Shown here in pieces: positions 9,484-18,189 of a stretch of 40,211 nt of DNA (within the stretch, counting starts at the first letter, position 1; each line of letters starts with the position of its first letter). A program made the position numbers and the translations under genes. The stretch comes from Chara braunii (Eukaryota; Streptophyta; Charophyceae; Charales; Characeae): NCBI GenBank assembly GCA_003427395.1, contig BFEA01000283.1:1882399-1922609 (forward strand). Direction: 5' to 3'. The notes beneath the pieces are model-generated. The model worked only from the letters and a program-made list of their open reading frames with translations, was not told the DNA's origin and searched no databases.

Positions 9484-9510
9484 CACTAATTGATTGATTG
9501 ATTGATTGAC

Positions 9511-9546
<36 letters not shown>
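9311..9546. repeat. TGAT tetranucleotide microsatellite
   Basis: About 58 TGAT units with scattered single-base interruptions (GACT, GATC, GCTT). The long minus-strand frame over it (Ile-Asn-Gln-Ser repeats) is a by-product. Confidence 0.98.
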
Positions 9547-9547
<1 letters not shown>

Positions 9548-9719
9548 AATTAGGTCATCCTAACCCTTAAGCAGCATTGGCCGCGAGGGGAGGGCGGTGT
9601 TCCGCTGTGCGCCGGAATCGGGTTGAAGTTTTGATGCGGGTTGGCGGATGAAGGCGATCAAGGGAGGGGGGGGGTGTAGAGCGGTGAGTGCACCAAATTG
9701 TTTACAGCGCGCCCGAAAA

Positions 9720-9995
9720 CGTGCCGTTTTATGGCGCGCTCCTTTTTTTTTTTCTGTTCTCGGCCGGTTTTCTTTCTTTTTTTCCTTTTTTTTTTTCCTT
9801 TTTTGTTTCTCTTTACTGTCCCGTTGTCTTCTTTGTCCATTTTTAGCGGCCGACGGCAAGAGGGCATCGATCTTTTTTCCTTTTCTGTTCTCGGTCGGTG
9901 TTTTTTTTTTCCCCCTTCTTTTCTTTCCTTTTTTCGTTTCTCTTTCGTTTTCCTGTTGTCCTCGTTGTCCGTTTTCGGCGGCAACAAGAGGGTTT
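9720..9995. repeat. Two T-rich units of about 130 bp
   Basis: Units from about 9750 and 9880 share TTCTGTTCTCGG(C/T)CGG, long T/C runs, TTTCTCTTT, GTTGTC, GTTGTCC and a GGC(C/G)G(A/C)...AAGAGGG tail. They are distantly like the arrays at 12741-13290 and 20647-21135. Arg/Lys-rich and Phe-rich frames here are artefacts of composition. Confidence 0.75.
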
Positions 9996-10026
9996 CGGGT
10001 GGGAAAACGCAAAAGAAAAAAGTTGG

Positions 10027-10132
10027 AAGGCCCGCCCGCCCGCCCACGCATGCACTCACACACACACACACACTGCCCACCCACCTGCCCGCCCGCCCAC
10101 CCACGCACGCACGCACGCACACACACACCCAT
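10027..10132. repeat. CCCG/CACA/CACG low-complexity tract
   Basis: Runs of CCCG, CCCA, CACA and CACG units lie next to the T-rich array. CACA-type tracts also follow or sit within the arrays at 13170-13230 and 20700-20850. Confidence 0.9.
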
Positions 10133-10159
10133 ATATGTTAGCAAGTATTTGAAGTTTGC

Positions 10160-10250
10160 TCACAGTGGTCGGGTTGGGGTTTGAACCCACATACAAATTT
10201 TGAAATACCCAATTGCTCGATGAGACAACTGCTTAGGTGGACTAGGTCCC
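10160..10250 (-). ncRNA. tRNA-like SINE head
   Basis: The minus strand carries an A-box-like GAGCAATTGGGTA and a B-box-like GTGGGTTCAAACCCC, spaced as in tRNA genes. The T-arm GTGGG-TTCAAAC-CCCAA pairs at four of five positions. No complete cloverleaf forms, so a tRNA-derived retroposon head is more likely than a tRNA gene. Confidence 0.5.
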
Positions 10251-10519
10251 TGTCTGCTTTTGGGGACTGTTTTCTTTTGAAGTGTATCCGACGCCAGGCT
10301 GCTGGCACGTCAGGATGTGCCTGTGTGTCTGAACCCTAACGTCGCAGAGTGTGGTAGGCGGGTCAATAATGAAATAATAACTACGACGCAGTCAGGGTTA
10401 CAATTTGTAATTGCATTTCAAGCTTTGTTTTCGCAATTTAGTCAGGGCCCGAGTTTCGATTGCAGTTGAAACTCGGGCTGGCCTTTTCGAGCGGTTCAGT
10501 CAGGCACATGCCGTTGTTG

Positions 10520-10692
10520 TTTTTTTTTTTTTTTTTTTTTTTTTTNNNNNNNNNNNNNNNNNNNNNNNNNNNNNNNNNNNNNNNNNNNNNNNNNNNNNNN
10601 NNNNNNNNNNNNNNNNNNNNNNNNNNNNNNNNNNNNNNNNNNNNNNNNNNNNNNNNNNNNNNNNNNNNNNNNNNNNNNNNNNNNNNNNNNNN
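10520..10692. other. Poly-T run and assembly gap
   Basis: A T run to 10545 is followed by 147 N (10546-10692). Sequence across the gap is unknown; frames drawn through it are meaningless. Confidence 1.
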
Positions 10693-10743
10693 GTCGCGCG
10701 TCGCGCCGCGGCTGGGAAAAAAAAAAAAAGCCTCGTGGTTAAG

Positions 10744-10916
10744 CCACGACCGAGATGTCTCGGCCACACCCCTGACTAGCCACGACCGAGATGTCTCGGT
10801 CACACCCCACACTGACCACGACCGAGATGTCTCGGCCACACCTCACATTGGCCACGACCGAGATGTCTCGGCCACACCCCAGATTGGTCACGACCCAGAT
10901 GTCACGTGGGGGGGTG
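10744..10916. repeat. 36-bp minisatellite, five units
   Basis: Units centre on CCGAGATGTCTCGG, starting at 10750, 10786, 10822, 10858 and (decayed) 10894: an exact 36-base period. The core is self-complementary (CCGAGA-TG-TCTCGG). The period is a multiple of three, so frames on both strands give 12-residue repeats (plus: HDRDVSATP; minus: VAETSRSW). No start or context shows that it is translated. Confidence 0.95.
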
Positions 10917-10919
10917 TGG

Positions 10920-11320
10920 CGTGGCCGCCCTACACAATTCACAACCTGGGTCTGTATTTCAACAGCATAGGGATGAAGGCCAAAGAAGGAAATAAAAAGA
11001 GAGAAAAAAAAAAAGGAAACTCTATGAATCCACCGATGTGGGGAAGACCCTCACGTAGGTGCAATTAAACCAGTGCTTTGAGGAATGTATCTGACCAGTA
11101 TGTGAGGACCGTGAGGGATGCCGTTTTCTTTCTTTGCTTTTGTTGTAAGGTCTTTGTAACGCCCCGCAAGCTAGGCAGGGCGGATTCCACGTGAGGTAGG
11201 TAACTGCCTCGATTCATTCAGTTCCACACAAGTACTGTAACATCCTGTATCGGACTGCAATCCCATCATAAGGGATTTTTTTATTTTTTTTTTCAATCTG
11301 TTGTTCGTGGATGGACGAGG
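10920..11320. other. Unrecognised intergenic DNA
   Basis: Purine-rich patch near 10985-11015 and a T run at 11275-11292. No coding sequence or structured repeat was seen. Confidence 0.5.
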
Positions 11321-11324
11321 GTCC

Positions 11325-11358
11325 TGGGGCCTGGACCTAGTAGCGAAGTATTCTACGA
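11325..11358 (-). pseudogene. Short gypsy RT-like scrap, minus strand
   Basis: On the minus strand GTAGAATACTTCGCTACT and AGGTCCAGGCCCC read VVEYFATRSRP. They match the scrap at 12254-12328 on the plus strand, so the two form an inverted pair about 0.9 kb apart. In gypsy elements a (F/Y)xxFxxxxxPL motif lies just after the reverse-transcriptase palm. Confidence 0.45.
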
Positions 11359-11640
11359 CGTGTGACGCAATTTTATGTTTTTTTGAAAAAGACAAAGGGA
11401 TTTTTTTTTTGCATGAATGGATGGTTTTTTAATTTAAAAATGAATTGAAATGGCACATAAAACAGCGGTGGGTGAGGGTGTATGGGGACGCTGGACCCGG
11501 TTCCAGCAGGAGCATGGTCCCATTAGCAACGGGATAGGATATAAAAGAGTTTGTGTGGCAGTTGAGTGACCCAAATCCTGTCGTGCAGCACTCGTGATCC
11601 CACGGTCAACATTTTAGATGTATTACCCGAAAAAGTAAGG
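11359..11640. other. Unrecognised DNA
   Basis: T and A runs near 11400-11440, then mixed sequence with TATAAAAGAG near 11540. No gene seen. Confidence 0.4.
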
Positions 11641-11852
11641 AGATCTTGGTTCCCCCCATCCTCTCCTTAACACTGGGCTTGCCGATGCAAAGGAAGTTTC
11701 CCGCCAAAATTTTTTCAAGCCGGTGGATGTATGGCCAACCCCAAAAAGAAAATGGGGTCGGCCATAGGCCCACTGGAAAGAAGAGTTTCAATAATTTGCG
11801 TGCTGTTGTGCAATTATCGCACAGGATAGAGGGATATCGCAAGGGTTTTTCT

Positions 11853-11886
<34 letters not shown>
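11640..11886 (+). mobile_element. Retroposed 3' end with poly-A tail
   Basis: A unique segment ends in 28 consecutive A (11859-11886), the mark of a reverse-transcribed poly-A RNA or SINE/LINE tail. It includes the hairpin TGGCC(AA)CCCC 11732-11742 with GGGG(TC)GGCCA 11754-11764. Source RNA not recognised; no target-site duplication found by eye. Confidence 0.5.
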
Positions 11887-11889
<3 letters not shown>

Positions 11890-12253
11890 GTGCACCCGAA
11901 TTCATCGGTTGGTACAATCTCCTTCACGTCAGTCTTCATAGTGATGTACCGTGGCAATAAATGTGTCCACGAACACAGCCACGAGGATGAACAAGTAACG
12001 GGTATGGGGATACATTCATCACCATGTATCTGATGATGCCTCTAACAAGCCATCAGACAGACGCGAAGGCTTTCCTGTTAGATCCACCACAGTATTTGAA
12101 TTTCACATTTCAAGTTCGATTTCTCCGAGCCAAAAAAAAAAAAGGAAGTCTGGAAATCACCCCCTCCTATTTCAGCCCATAAAAGGTCGTCGAGATCCGA
12201 TGTATTCGACGGTTGTACTGCGTCACTCGAGGCCACAAGTGATCGAAATCCTG
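11887..12253. other. Unrecognised DNA
   Basis: An A run at 12132-12143 and short open frames on both strands. Being next to the RT scrap, it may be decayed retroelement, but I cannot show this. Confidence 0.35.
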
Positions 12254-12328
12254 AACCAAGTGGTAGAATACTTCGCTAATGGGTCCAGGCCCCTGACTGA
12301 ACTGCTACGGAAAGACAACCATCATTTC
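12254..12328 (+). pseudogene. Ty3/gypsy RT C-terminal scrap
   Basis: The frame reads NQVVEYFANGSRPLTELLRK followed by DNHHF. This resembles the gypsy segment after the palm, where the order is a phenylalanine-rich FxxFA, then PLTxLLRKD, then an aromatic/Trp. The rest of the domain is absent. It could belong with the N-terminal fragment at 7725-8012 as remains of one element, or be unrelated. Confidence 0.6.
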
Positions 12329-12329
12329 G

Positions 12330-12375
12330 TTTCTCTTTTTTTTTTCTTTTTTCTTTTTTCTTTTTTTTTTTGTAT
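12330..12375. repeat. T-rich simple sequence
   Basis: TTTTTTTTTC-type runs. No function inferred. Confidence 0.9.
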
Positions 12376-12449
12376 TTTTCTCTCAATTTCACCTCACACT
12401 ACCTACCTACCAATACTCCTAATTGTAGGCATACGGAGAACCTCGTAGC

Positions 12450-12758
12450 AGCCAGAACCGTGTTCACGAGAAAACATGCGGGTGCTGCTCCCGAACTGCA
12501 GGTGGGCGATACCGGCTAGGGGACAGCCAGTAGCATCAGGGACCATGCCAACATGACCAATCCCTGTGCCTCCCCTCAGGTCCCCTCCCCTACAAACATC
12601 AGCAGACTCTGCTCAATGCCGACCGGGGGATCCAGTGGTCTATCTCTAGGTGGCGGGCGCCAAGCATGCCCAGGAAGGTACATGAGGCCAATGGGGATTG
12701 AACCCACGACCTCCTGAATGCCACTTGCGTTCCTTACCAACTTAGTTGGGCCGCTGGA
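12450..12758 (-). mobile_element. tRNA-derived SINE-like element
   Basis: Minus-strand head at 12758-12690: an A-box-like AACTAAGTTGGTAAGG and a B-box-like GTGGGTTCAATCCCCAT. The T-arm GTGGG-TTCAATC-CCCAT pairs fully, counting one G-T. The spacing between boxes fits a tRNA. No full acceptor stem forms, and the sequence continues as a non-tRNA body toward 12450, as in SINEs. The 3' end is undefined. It could instead be a decayed tRNA gene. Confidence 0.55.
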
Positions 12759-13290
12759 TTTTTCTTTTCTTTTTGGCCGCTGTTGGGGCCATCTTTCCCC
12801 TTTTTTTTTTCGTTCCGTCACTTTCCGCGCCGCTTTCCCCTTTTTGGCCGTTGCAGCGGCCGTTGTCCCCCCCTTTTTTTTTTCGTTTGGTCAGTTTCGG
12901 TGCAAGCGGTCTTTCGCGTCCCGTTTTTTTCGTTTGGTCAGTTCCGGTGCAGGCAGTCTGTCGCGTTCCCTCTGCTCGCTTCTTTTCTTTTTTCGCTTCC
13001 CCGCTCGCTTCTTTTCTTTTTTTGCTTTCCCACTTTCTTCTCTTTTTTCGTTTTCGTCGGCTCCCGCTTTTCATGCTCGCGTTAGCGGCAACTTTTTTCG
13101 TTTTCGTCGCAATCCCAACTTTCGTGCTCCCGTTAGAGGCAAAAGACATCAGGGCGGCGCAGGCAGCCGCAGCACACAACCATCCACACCCACACACTCA
13201 TGCACCCACACCCACGCTCACGCCCATGGCCACATTTTCCCCTTTTTTTTTTTGTTCCGTCGCTTTCGGCGCCACTGTCGGTGCGAATAC
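12741..13290. repeat. T-rich palindrome array (family D), copy 1
   Basis: Repeated modules: GGCCGTTGCAGCGGCC (12846-12861, self-complementary with T-G pairs), GGCGCCGCTTTCC types, TTTCGTTTGGTCAGTT(T/C)CGGTGCA, and CGCTTCTTTTCTTTTT. The same modules occur at 20647-21135. Phe/Ser-rich open frames of 150-209 codons run through it on the plus strand, with Lys/Arg-rich mirrors on the minus strand, but they follow from composition. Confidence 0.8.
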
Positions 13291-14330
13291 TCTGACAAGG
13301 GTATCCGCCCTTGTTTTTGCAAGTGACCGGGAGTACGAGTTGAGGTCTAAAGTGTACTGCGCGAGACGCGCCTAAGTCTGTTTGGTTACATAGGTCAGAT
13401 GCTTGATTAGAGTAGAGCGGGTGTGGGGGGGTGGGATTAAGGCACGCGTATGACCTTTCTGCTTTGGATTATGCACCCGGCATAGTTGGTCGGCCTGGCT
13501 TTGGTTACTAAAAGTGAGAGGTGCGCTTGGTAGGGATAAGTGACCGTTGGTAGTCTAACGTACGACGTAGGGTGCGAGGCGGCCGCGGCGCAAAGAGGGC
13601 AAGCCGGAGTAGGAGCCTGGCGGTAGCGTGCCTAATGGGAGGTAGGAAAGAGGGCTGGGGCTGCGTCCCAGGCCTGGGGGCTGCGCCGCACCTGTTCATA
13701 TCGAATATCGCGGACGCCAATACCAGGCTCCAGCTTAGCCCAATAAGTTATGGTATTGGATTCACTCAGCGGAGGTACAGGGTTGGAGGCCAACAGGTGG
13801 CAATACAGGAGCAATGGAGCGGCGAAGGGCTGAGGGGTTGAGGGTCCGTGGGACTATCCCAGTAAGTTTTGTTGGGGAAACCCGGTTGTGGGCTGACTTG
13901 GCAGGTTCAGGGGAGTGTTAGTAGGCCCTGCCCCCTCGCCCCCAGCGTGTGCCGTTTTTTCTTCTTTCCTACTATTTGTCCCTTTCAATATCTTTTTTAT
14001 TATTATTTATTCCTTCGGGACAGCCGATCGGAACGATGCAGAGGGGGTCAGCCTGGCCGTACACAAGTATAAGACGTAGGTCTCGGCAGCGTTCGGATGG
14101 CTGCTTGCAGTTATTGTCGTCGCCTACCTGCTGTGTGCTGTGTGGGTGCTCCGTGGGGTAGCGCTCTATCAAGCTGCGATACTCCGCCGGATCGCAGGGG
14201 GCTTTCGGGTAGGGGCGCACTGTTGGACGGGTCCTAATGAGGAGATCGGAGCGATTTTTTTGTTTCTTTTTTCCTTTTTGTTTTTGTGTGCTATCTTTGC
14301 GCTAAAGGTCAGCGGAAGAGAGGGATAGAA
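13291..14330. other. Unrecognised DNA
   Basis: GC-rich with scattered short frames. A tRNA-like stretch at about 13733-13792 is too weak to call. T-rich patches lie at 13953-14010 and 14256-14290. No gene supported. Confidence 0.45.
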
Positions 14331-14479
14331 GGGAGTGAAACGAGACAGGCAGCTGCACCGGGTGGTGTCGGGCAGAGGAGAGTGGCCGGGCGCAGCAGCG
14401 AGAAAGAGAGGGATAAAAGAGAATGAATCGGGACACCATCTCGCACCGGGTGCATGCAGAATAGAGTCGGAGATGGTGG

Positions 14480-14960
14480 AAGAATGGCAGGACGCAGTAG
14501 AAAGAGCCTCGCTCGCTCGAGTCTTATTGGAATCAAGCGGGGGGAAATGCGAAACTGGGGATATGAGGTCGGGCGACTATGACCGTGGTGTTAGTTTCGG
14601 CCCTAGGTTAGTAGAGTAAGAGGCTAGCAGAGATGGTACAGCGCGGGGAGATGGCGAAGAGAGGAGATGGAGAAGGGGAAAAGATGTGATTCGCTCGTTT
14701 CTGAGAGGAATCAGGTGGGGAGAGGTGCGAAATAGGGGTGTTAGCCCCGGGCGAGTCCGATGGTGAAAGCGGATTGGTAGGGGGTGGAGTGTGGAGGGAG
14801 GCAAAGGAGAAATGGCATCGCGCGGAGAAGTGGCGGGAGCAGCTATGGTTGAAATAGAAGAAGGTGATATTCCGCTCGATTGTTAACGAAATCGAGAGAG
14901 GTAAAGTCGTGGACGGGGGTTTTTGTACTGCGAGTTTGATGGTGAAGTTAGTTCGGGCGC
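14480..14960. repeat. Tandem array of about 180-bp hairpin units, copy 2
   Basis: Three units match the array at 2150-2700. Hairpin right arms start at 14530, 14708 and 14889, each preceded by a six-base loop. About nine, nine and eight of eleven pairs hold (counting G-T), less perfect than in copy 1. Units share CGCTCG(A/T), GAATC and AATAGGGGTGTTAGCCCCGG-type spacers. Confidence 0.7.
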
Positions 14961-14999
14961 TGGGTTAGAAAAATAGGAGTTAATAGTAGTAATGACTGC

Positions 15000-15500
15000 G
15001 CGGCCGCTGAGAGGAGTTTTGGGATATGGCGGTGTACCTGTCCATGTTTAGGCGGTAGGTTCATTGGGAGTAGGGACTTACCTGTTGGTTGGTGCGTTGT
15101 GCACCATATCGTGAGAAGCAGGCTCCCTCTGTCGCCTCGCGCGTACGTCTGGCAAGCAAAGTCTCTCTCCATGTTTGGGCGATAGGTTCATTGGAGTTTT
15201 TGCTTGGCTCGGCTGATGTGGGCGGCGCGAGTACAAGGAGCAGGGTAGGGGACCTTACCTCGTTGGCCGGTGGGCTGCCCTTTTTGACAATCGCAGTGCC
15301 TAAGGCTGCAAGGAGGGGGAGACTGCCTGCCTGCCTAATCGAGTGGCCCACGCTCTGCTGAAGACTGACCGGCGGATGGGTGGAGCTGGCCGGATGTAGC
15401 GGGGACCGTGTTGTGCCATGACCGACGGGCGGGTCACCCAGTGACTCCACCCTTGTGACGGCGAGTGAACCTAACCGTATGAGCGACTAGGTGCACCTAC
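15000..15500. other. Counterpart of 2780-3210 with splice-donor-like motifs
   Basis: CAG|GTAAGTC on the minus strand at plus 15075-15084 and GAG|GTAAGG at plus 15253-15261, in the same kind of context as 3061 and 3207 (each preceded by a CCAAC or similar). Minus-strand frames of about 75-130 codons overlap here. No family recognised. Confidence 0.35.
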
Positions 15501-15559
15501 GTGAGACAAGGGGGCTTACAACCGACAGGCACAATGCTTCGAAATAGGCTTGCTCGCGA

Positions 15560-16520
15560 TGAAGTCGTCCGAATTCTGACTGAAGAAGTCACCTGCGGAG
15601 TGGTAGGCTACGGGCGACCATCGGGCATATTTGAGGAAGGAAAAGGGCGGAGAACTGTGGGCCGCGGACTGATGAACAGTCTGTCGAACAGGCTGTTCGG
15701 AAGACGGGGGCGCTATCGACTGAGAGTTGTGCGCGGACCACTGCTACCTGCAGTGCGTGGACAGTTGCTGCGGACCGTGACTGCTGACAACCTATGGTAT
15801 TGCTGTTGACAGCCACTGTATGCTGCTGCTGGTGACGGTGCTACTGCGGTGTTCGGTGGCTGGGCAAGGACATCGGTCGCCGTTTTCTTGACTAGGCACA
15901 GCGGCTATTGCTATTTGACCGCGCGCCGACTACAGCGGCATGCTATGCGCAGACTGCTGCGGCTGGCAAATACAGCTGTTGCTATGACCGCCGCCGAGTA
16001 TAGCTGCCGCATACCACGTGCTGCTGACGCGTTTGATAACCGGGCACGAGTGGCTATTTGTTGTCTTGGGCTACGAGTTGATTACGGTTGCTAACTATGG
16101 CACACTGTCGCTGAACGCCGCATACTACGACAAGCTGCTGCTAGCCACTGTGTACTATCGCGGGGTACGAACTGTGGCTGTGCACGGCAGCCTCGCTGCC
16201 TATTACAGCTGGCTGTTGACCGCGTGTCTACAACTGCGGTTGACTGAGCACGAGCTGCAGTTGCGTCTATGTGACTACGCGCAACACTTTTGACTGCAGT
16301 GTGCAGGCCTATAGCTGCAATTGGCTAGGCACAGCTGCTGCTGCTAATCGATTGGGTGTGGACTACCGCTGCAGATTGTTGTTGAATGCGCACAAGCTGC
16401 TGCTGTTATTGGTGACTGCTGCTAACCGCCACTGAGCGCAACTGCTGCGTACGGGCTGCTGTTGCGGGTTACTGCATATTGCGGCGGGCCACTAAGGGAC
16501 TGTTACTGGCTGCTGTGTGG
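15560..16520. repeat. Degenerate CTG/CAGCTG-rich region
   Basis: CTGCTG, CAGCTG and CTGCAG words recur densely, often as (A)CAGCTGCTGCTG followed by GACCGC or similar, with no exact period. Open frames of 81-102 codons on the plus strand are short and unrecognised. There is no counterpart in copy 1. It may be an old trinucleotide expansion or decayed coding repeat. Confidence 0.6.
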
Positions 16521-17181
16521 CTGCGGTTAGGCTGAGGAGGAGTGTTGAGGCGAGGAGCTGATTAGGCCGGGCAACCAGGGGATTAGTGATGCGAGTTAGG
16601 AGGTCGCCGGAGGGTTGACTCCGGCGGTTTGACTTCAGAAGAAGGACCAAGCTGACACTACTTGGCTGTCATTGCGGGGCCCTCAGGCGATTGAAGACAA
16701 CAAGGCCCTCTGTCGTGAGTCTGAGCGCACCCTCCTTGGATCTGAGAGTCTCAAAACTTCCTCTATCTGCCCTTATTACTCCTAGTCTAATCTATTGGTT
16801 ACGAGAGGAAGGCGGTAGGCGGGATTGCAACCTGTAGGACCGCATCAAGGCTCTGTGGGGAGTCAACCCACCGATTGCGGGAGCTCTGCCGGAACCTAGG
16901 CGAGGTTCTGGAGGCAGGGAACCATCAGGTAATCTCTGTCTATTTGTGCACCCCACTACACTCATGCGTGCTTACCCCCCTATGGCTTGATTGATGTATG
17001 CATGCGAGTCCCTATAACTTTTGCTTTCTATTCAGGATATAACCAGAATAAATAAAAGAAGGCATGTATAAAGTCTGTTTCAATTTTTTTTTACCTGAGT
17101 GAAAGCAGATTGTGGGATTGCATCTGGGGGAAGGGTGGGAGAAAGGCAGTTTTGCGTGAGTCTGAATGGGTCAACCAAAAG

Positions 17182-17902
17182 CTGGGCCAGTTCCATAAGT
17201 TTGGGAAGGCCCAGTGCTATGTTTCCTTTGTATTGCTTTGAGAACCAGACATGTTCCATAAGTTTGGGTGGTCTGGTTGCTCTGACTTGTGAGGGCTGAA
17301 TGCGATTGTTTTTTTAGGGGTCAGTCAAATCCATAAGTTGGGTAGTCAGGCGGCCTTGTTTCTTTGGGGGTTTTGACAGTTTCTTTGGTTTCTAAACGAG
17401 GAGGTGAGCATGTCCCATACGTTTGGGTGGCTCTGCCTCTTCCTGCTTTGGTCTAAGAGAAATAAACCTGGTTTAGGACCAAGACATGTTCCCTAAGTTT
17501 GGGTGGTCTTGGTCCAACGCCTCACACATGCTGGAACCGGAAGGCTATAACTTTGGTATACTTTACTATTATACTATCTATGAACAGGCTAGTCAGGCAG
17601 GGTTCCATAAGTTTGGATGGCCTGACTATAGCTTATCACCAATTGAAGAGAGTACTCAACTAAGAATAAACTTGTGGTACGAAGGGGCAAGCTGAGTTTT
17701 GAGATGAAGATGATTAACCCAGCTATATGCTACCTCAAAAGACTAAGTGCAAATAACTATATAAACCTTGGATACTTAAACAGTTCAGGGCGACTAGGAT
17801 GGCCTAGTCACATGCCCAAAGGAGAGAAAAGTTGTTGTGCCCTGTGTTTGTGTATACTACTCGGCTGGGCTAGACATGTTCCATAAGTTTGGGTGGTCTA
17901 GC
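17182..17902. repeat. Stem-loop array with conserved TAAGTT loop, copy 2
   Basis: The core ATGTTCCATAAGTTTGGGTG is flanked by stems that differ in each unit but pair: CTGGGCC 17182-17188 / GGCCCAG 17208-17214; AACCAGAC 17243-17250 / GTCTGGTT 17271-17278; GAGC 17406-17409 / GCTC 17430-17433 (extended by GAGG/CCTC); GGACCAAGAC 17476-17485 / GTCTTGGTCC 17506-17515; TAGTCAGGC 17590-17598 / GCCTGACTA 17620-17628; GCTAGAC 17869-17875 / GTCTAGC 17896-17902. One unit near 17325 is unpaired. A core-less hairpin GACTAGG/CCTAGTC is at 17792-17809. Confidence 0.92.
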
Positions 17903-17999
17903 TTCATGCCCTATGTAAGCTGGGTATAAAGGGGTAAATCATTGAAAGACCATGAACTATTGTTTGCTAAGTTGAATATGGGATGGTGAGAGTACTTAC

Positions 18000-18125
18000 C
18001 TTTGTGGTTTGGCCTGCATGTGACTGAGTGAGGCTACTACGTAGTCTGAGTTTCAGTTCGATAAGTAGTTGCTTTAGTTGCTCGCCACGTGCTAGAGTCA
18101 TAGGAGTTAGTTTCAATTCCTGCAT
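18000..18125 (-). pseudogene. Exon-like frame ending at consensus splice donor, copy 2
   Basis: Minus-strand frame from ATG (plus 18123-18125) through 42 open codons to AAG|GTAAGT (donor at plus 17994-17999). The peptide begins MQELKLTPMTLARGEQLKQL and is predicted helical. Unlike copy 1 it has no stop. No upstream promoter or downstream exon was identified. The hairpin array lies in the would-be intron or downstream region. The family is not recognised; it may be the start of an accessory protein of the repeat element. Confidence 0.45.
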
Positions 18126-18189
18126 TTTCTGGGCTCCTTTTTTTTACTTAGATCAATCTCTGCATTTTTTGGAATCTTTTATCTATACT

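Noticed and set aside
9229-9486. 85-codon frame of Ile-Asn-Gln-Ser repeats
   Set aside because: Direct product of the TGAT microsatellite.
9560-10184. Open frames of 147-194 codons on both strands
   Set aside because: Long T/C and G/A runs leave few stops. The peptides are Lys/Arg- or Phe-rich with no domain, and frames overlap on both strands.
10744-10916. 36-base repeats as a possible CRISPR array
   Set aside because: The repeats are head-to-tail without unique spacers, in eukaryotic-type DNA with no cas genes.
10411-11068. Frames of 89-202 codons crossing the N gap
   Set aside because: They run through 147 undefined bases and cannot be real as drawn.
12026-12090. CTGATGATG as a hammerhead ribozyme core
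   Set aside because: No GAAA segment and no matching stems II and III were found around it.
12718-13375. Open frames of 150-209 codons
   Set aside because: They follow from the T-rich repeat array and lack any protein pattern.
13733-13792. Third tRNA-like stretch on the plus strand
   Set aside because: The A-box-like TAGCCCAATAAGTTATGG is plausible, but the B-box position reads GGGTTGGAGGCC, and no T-arm or acceptor stem forms.
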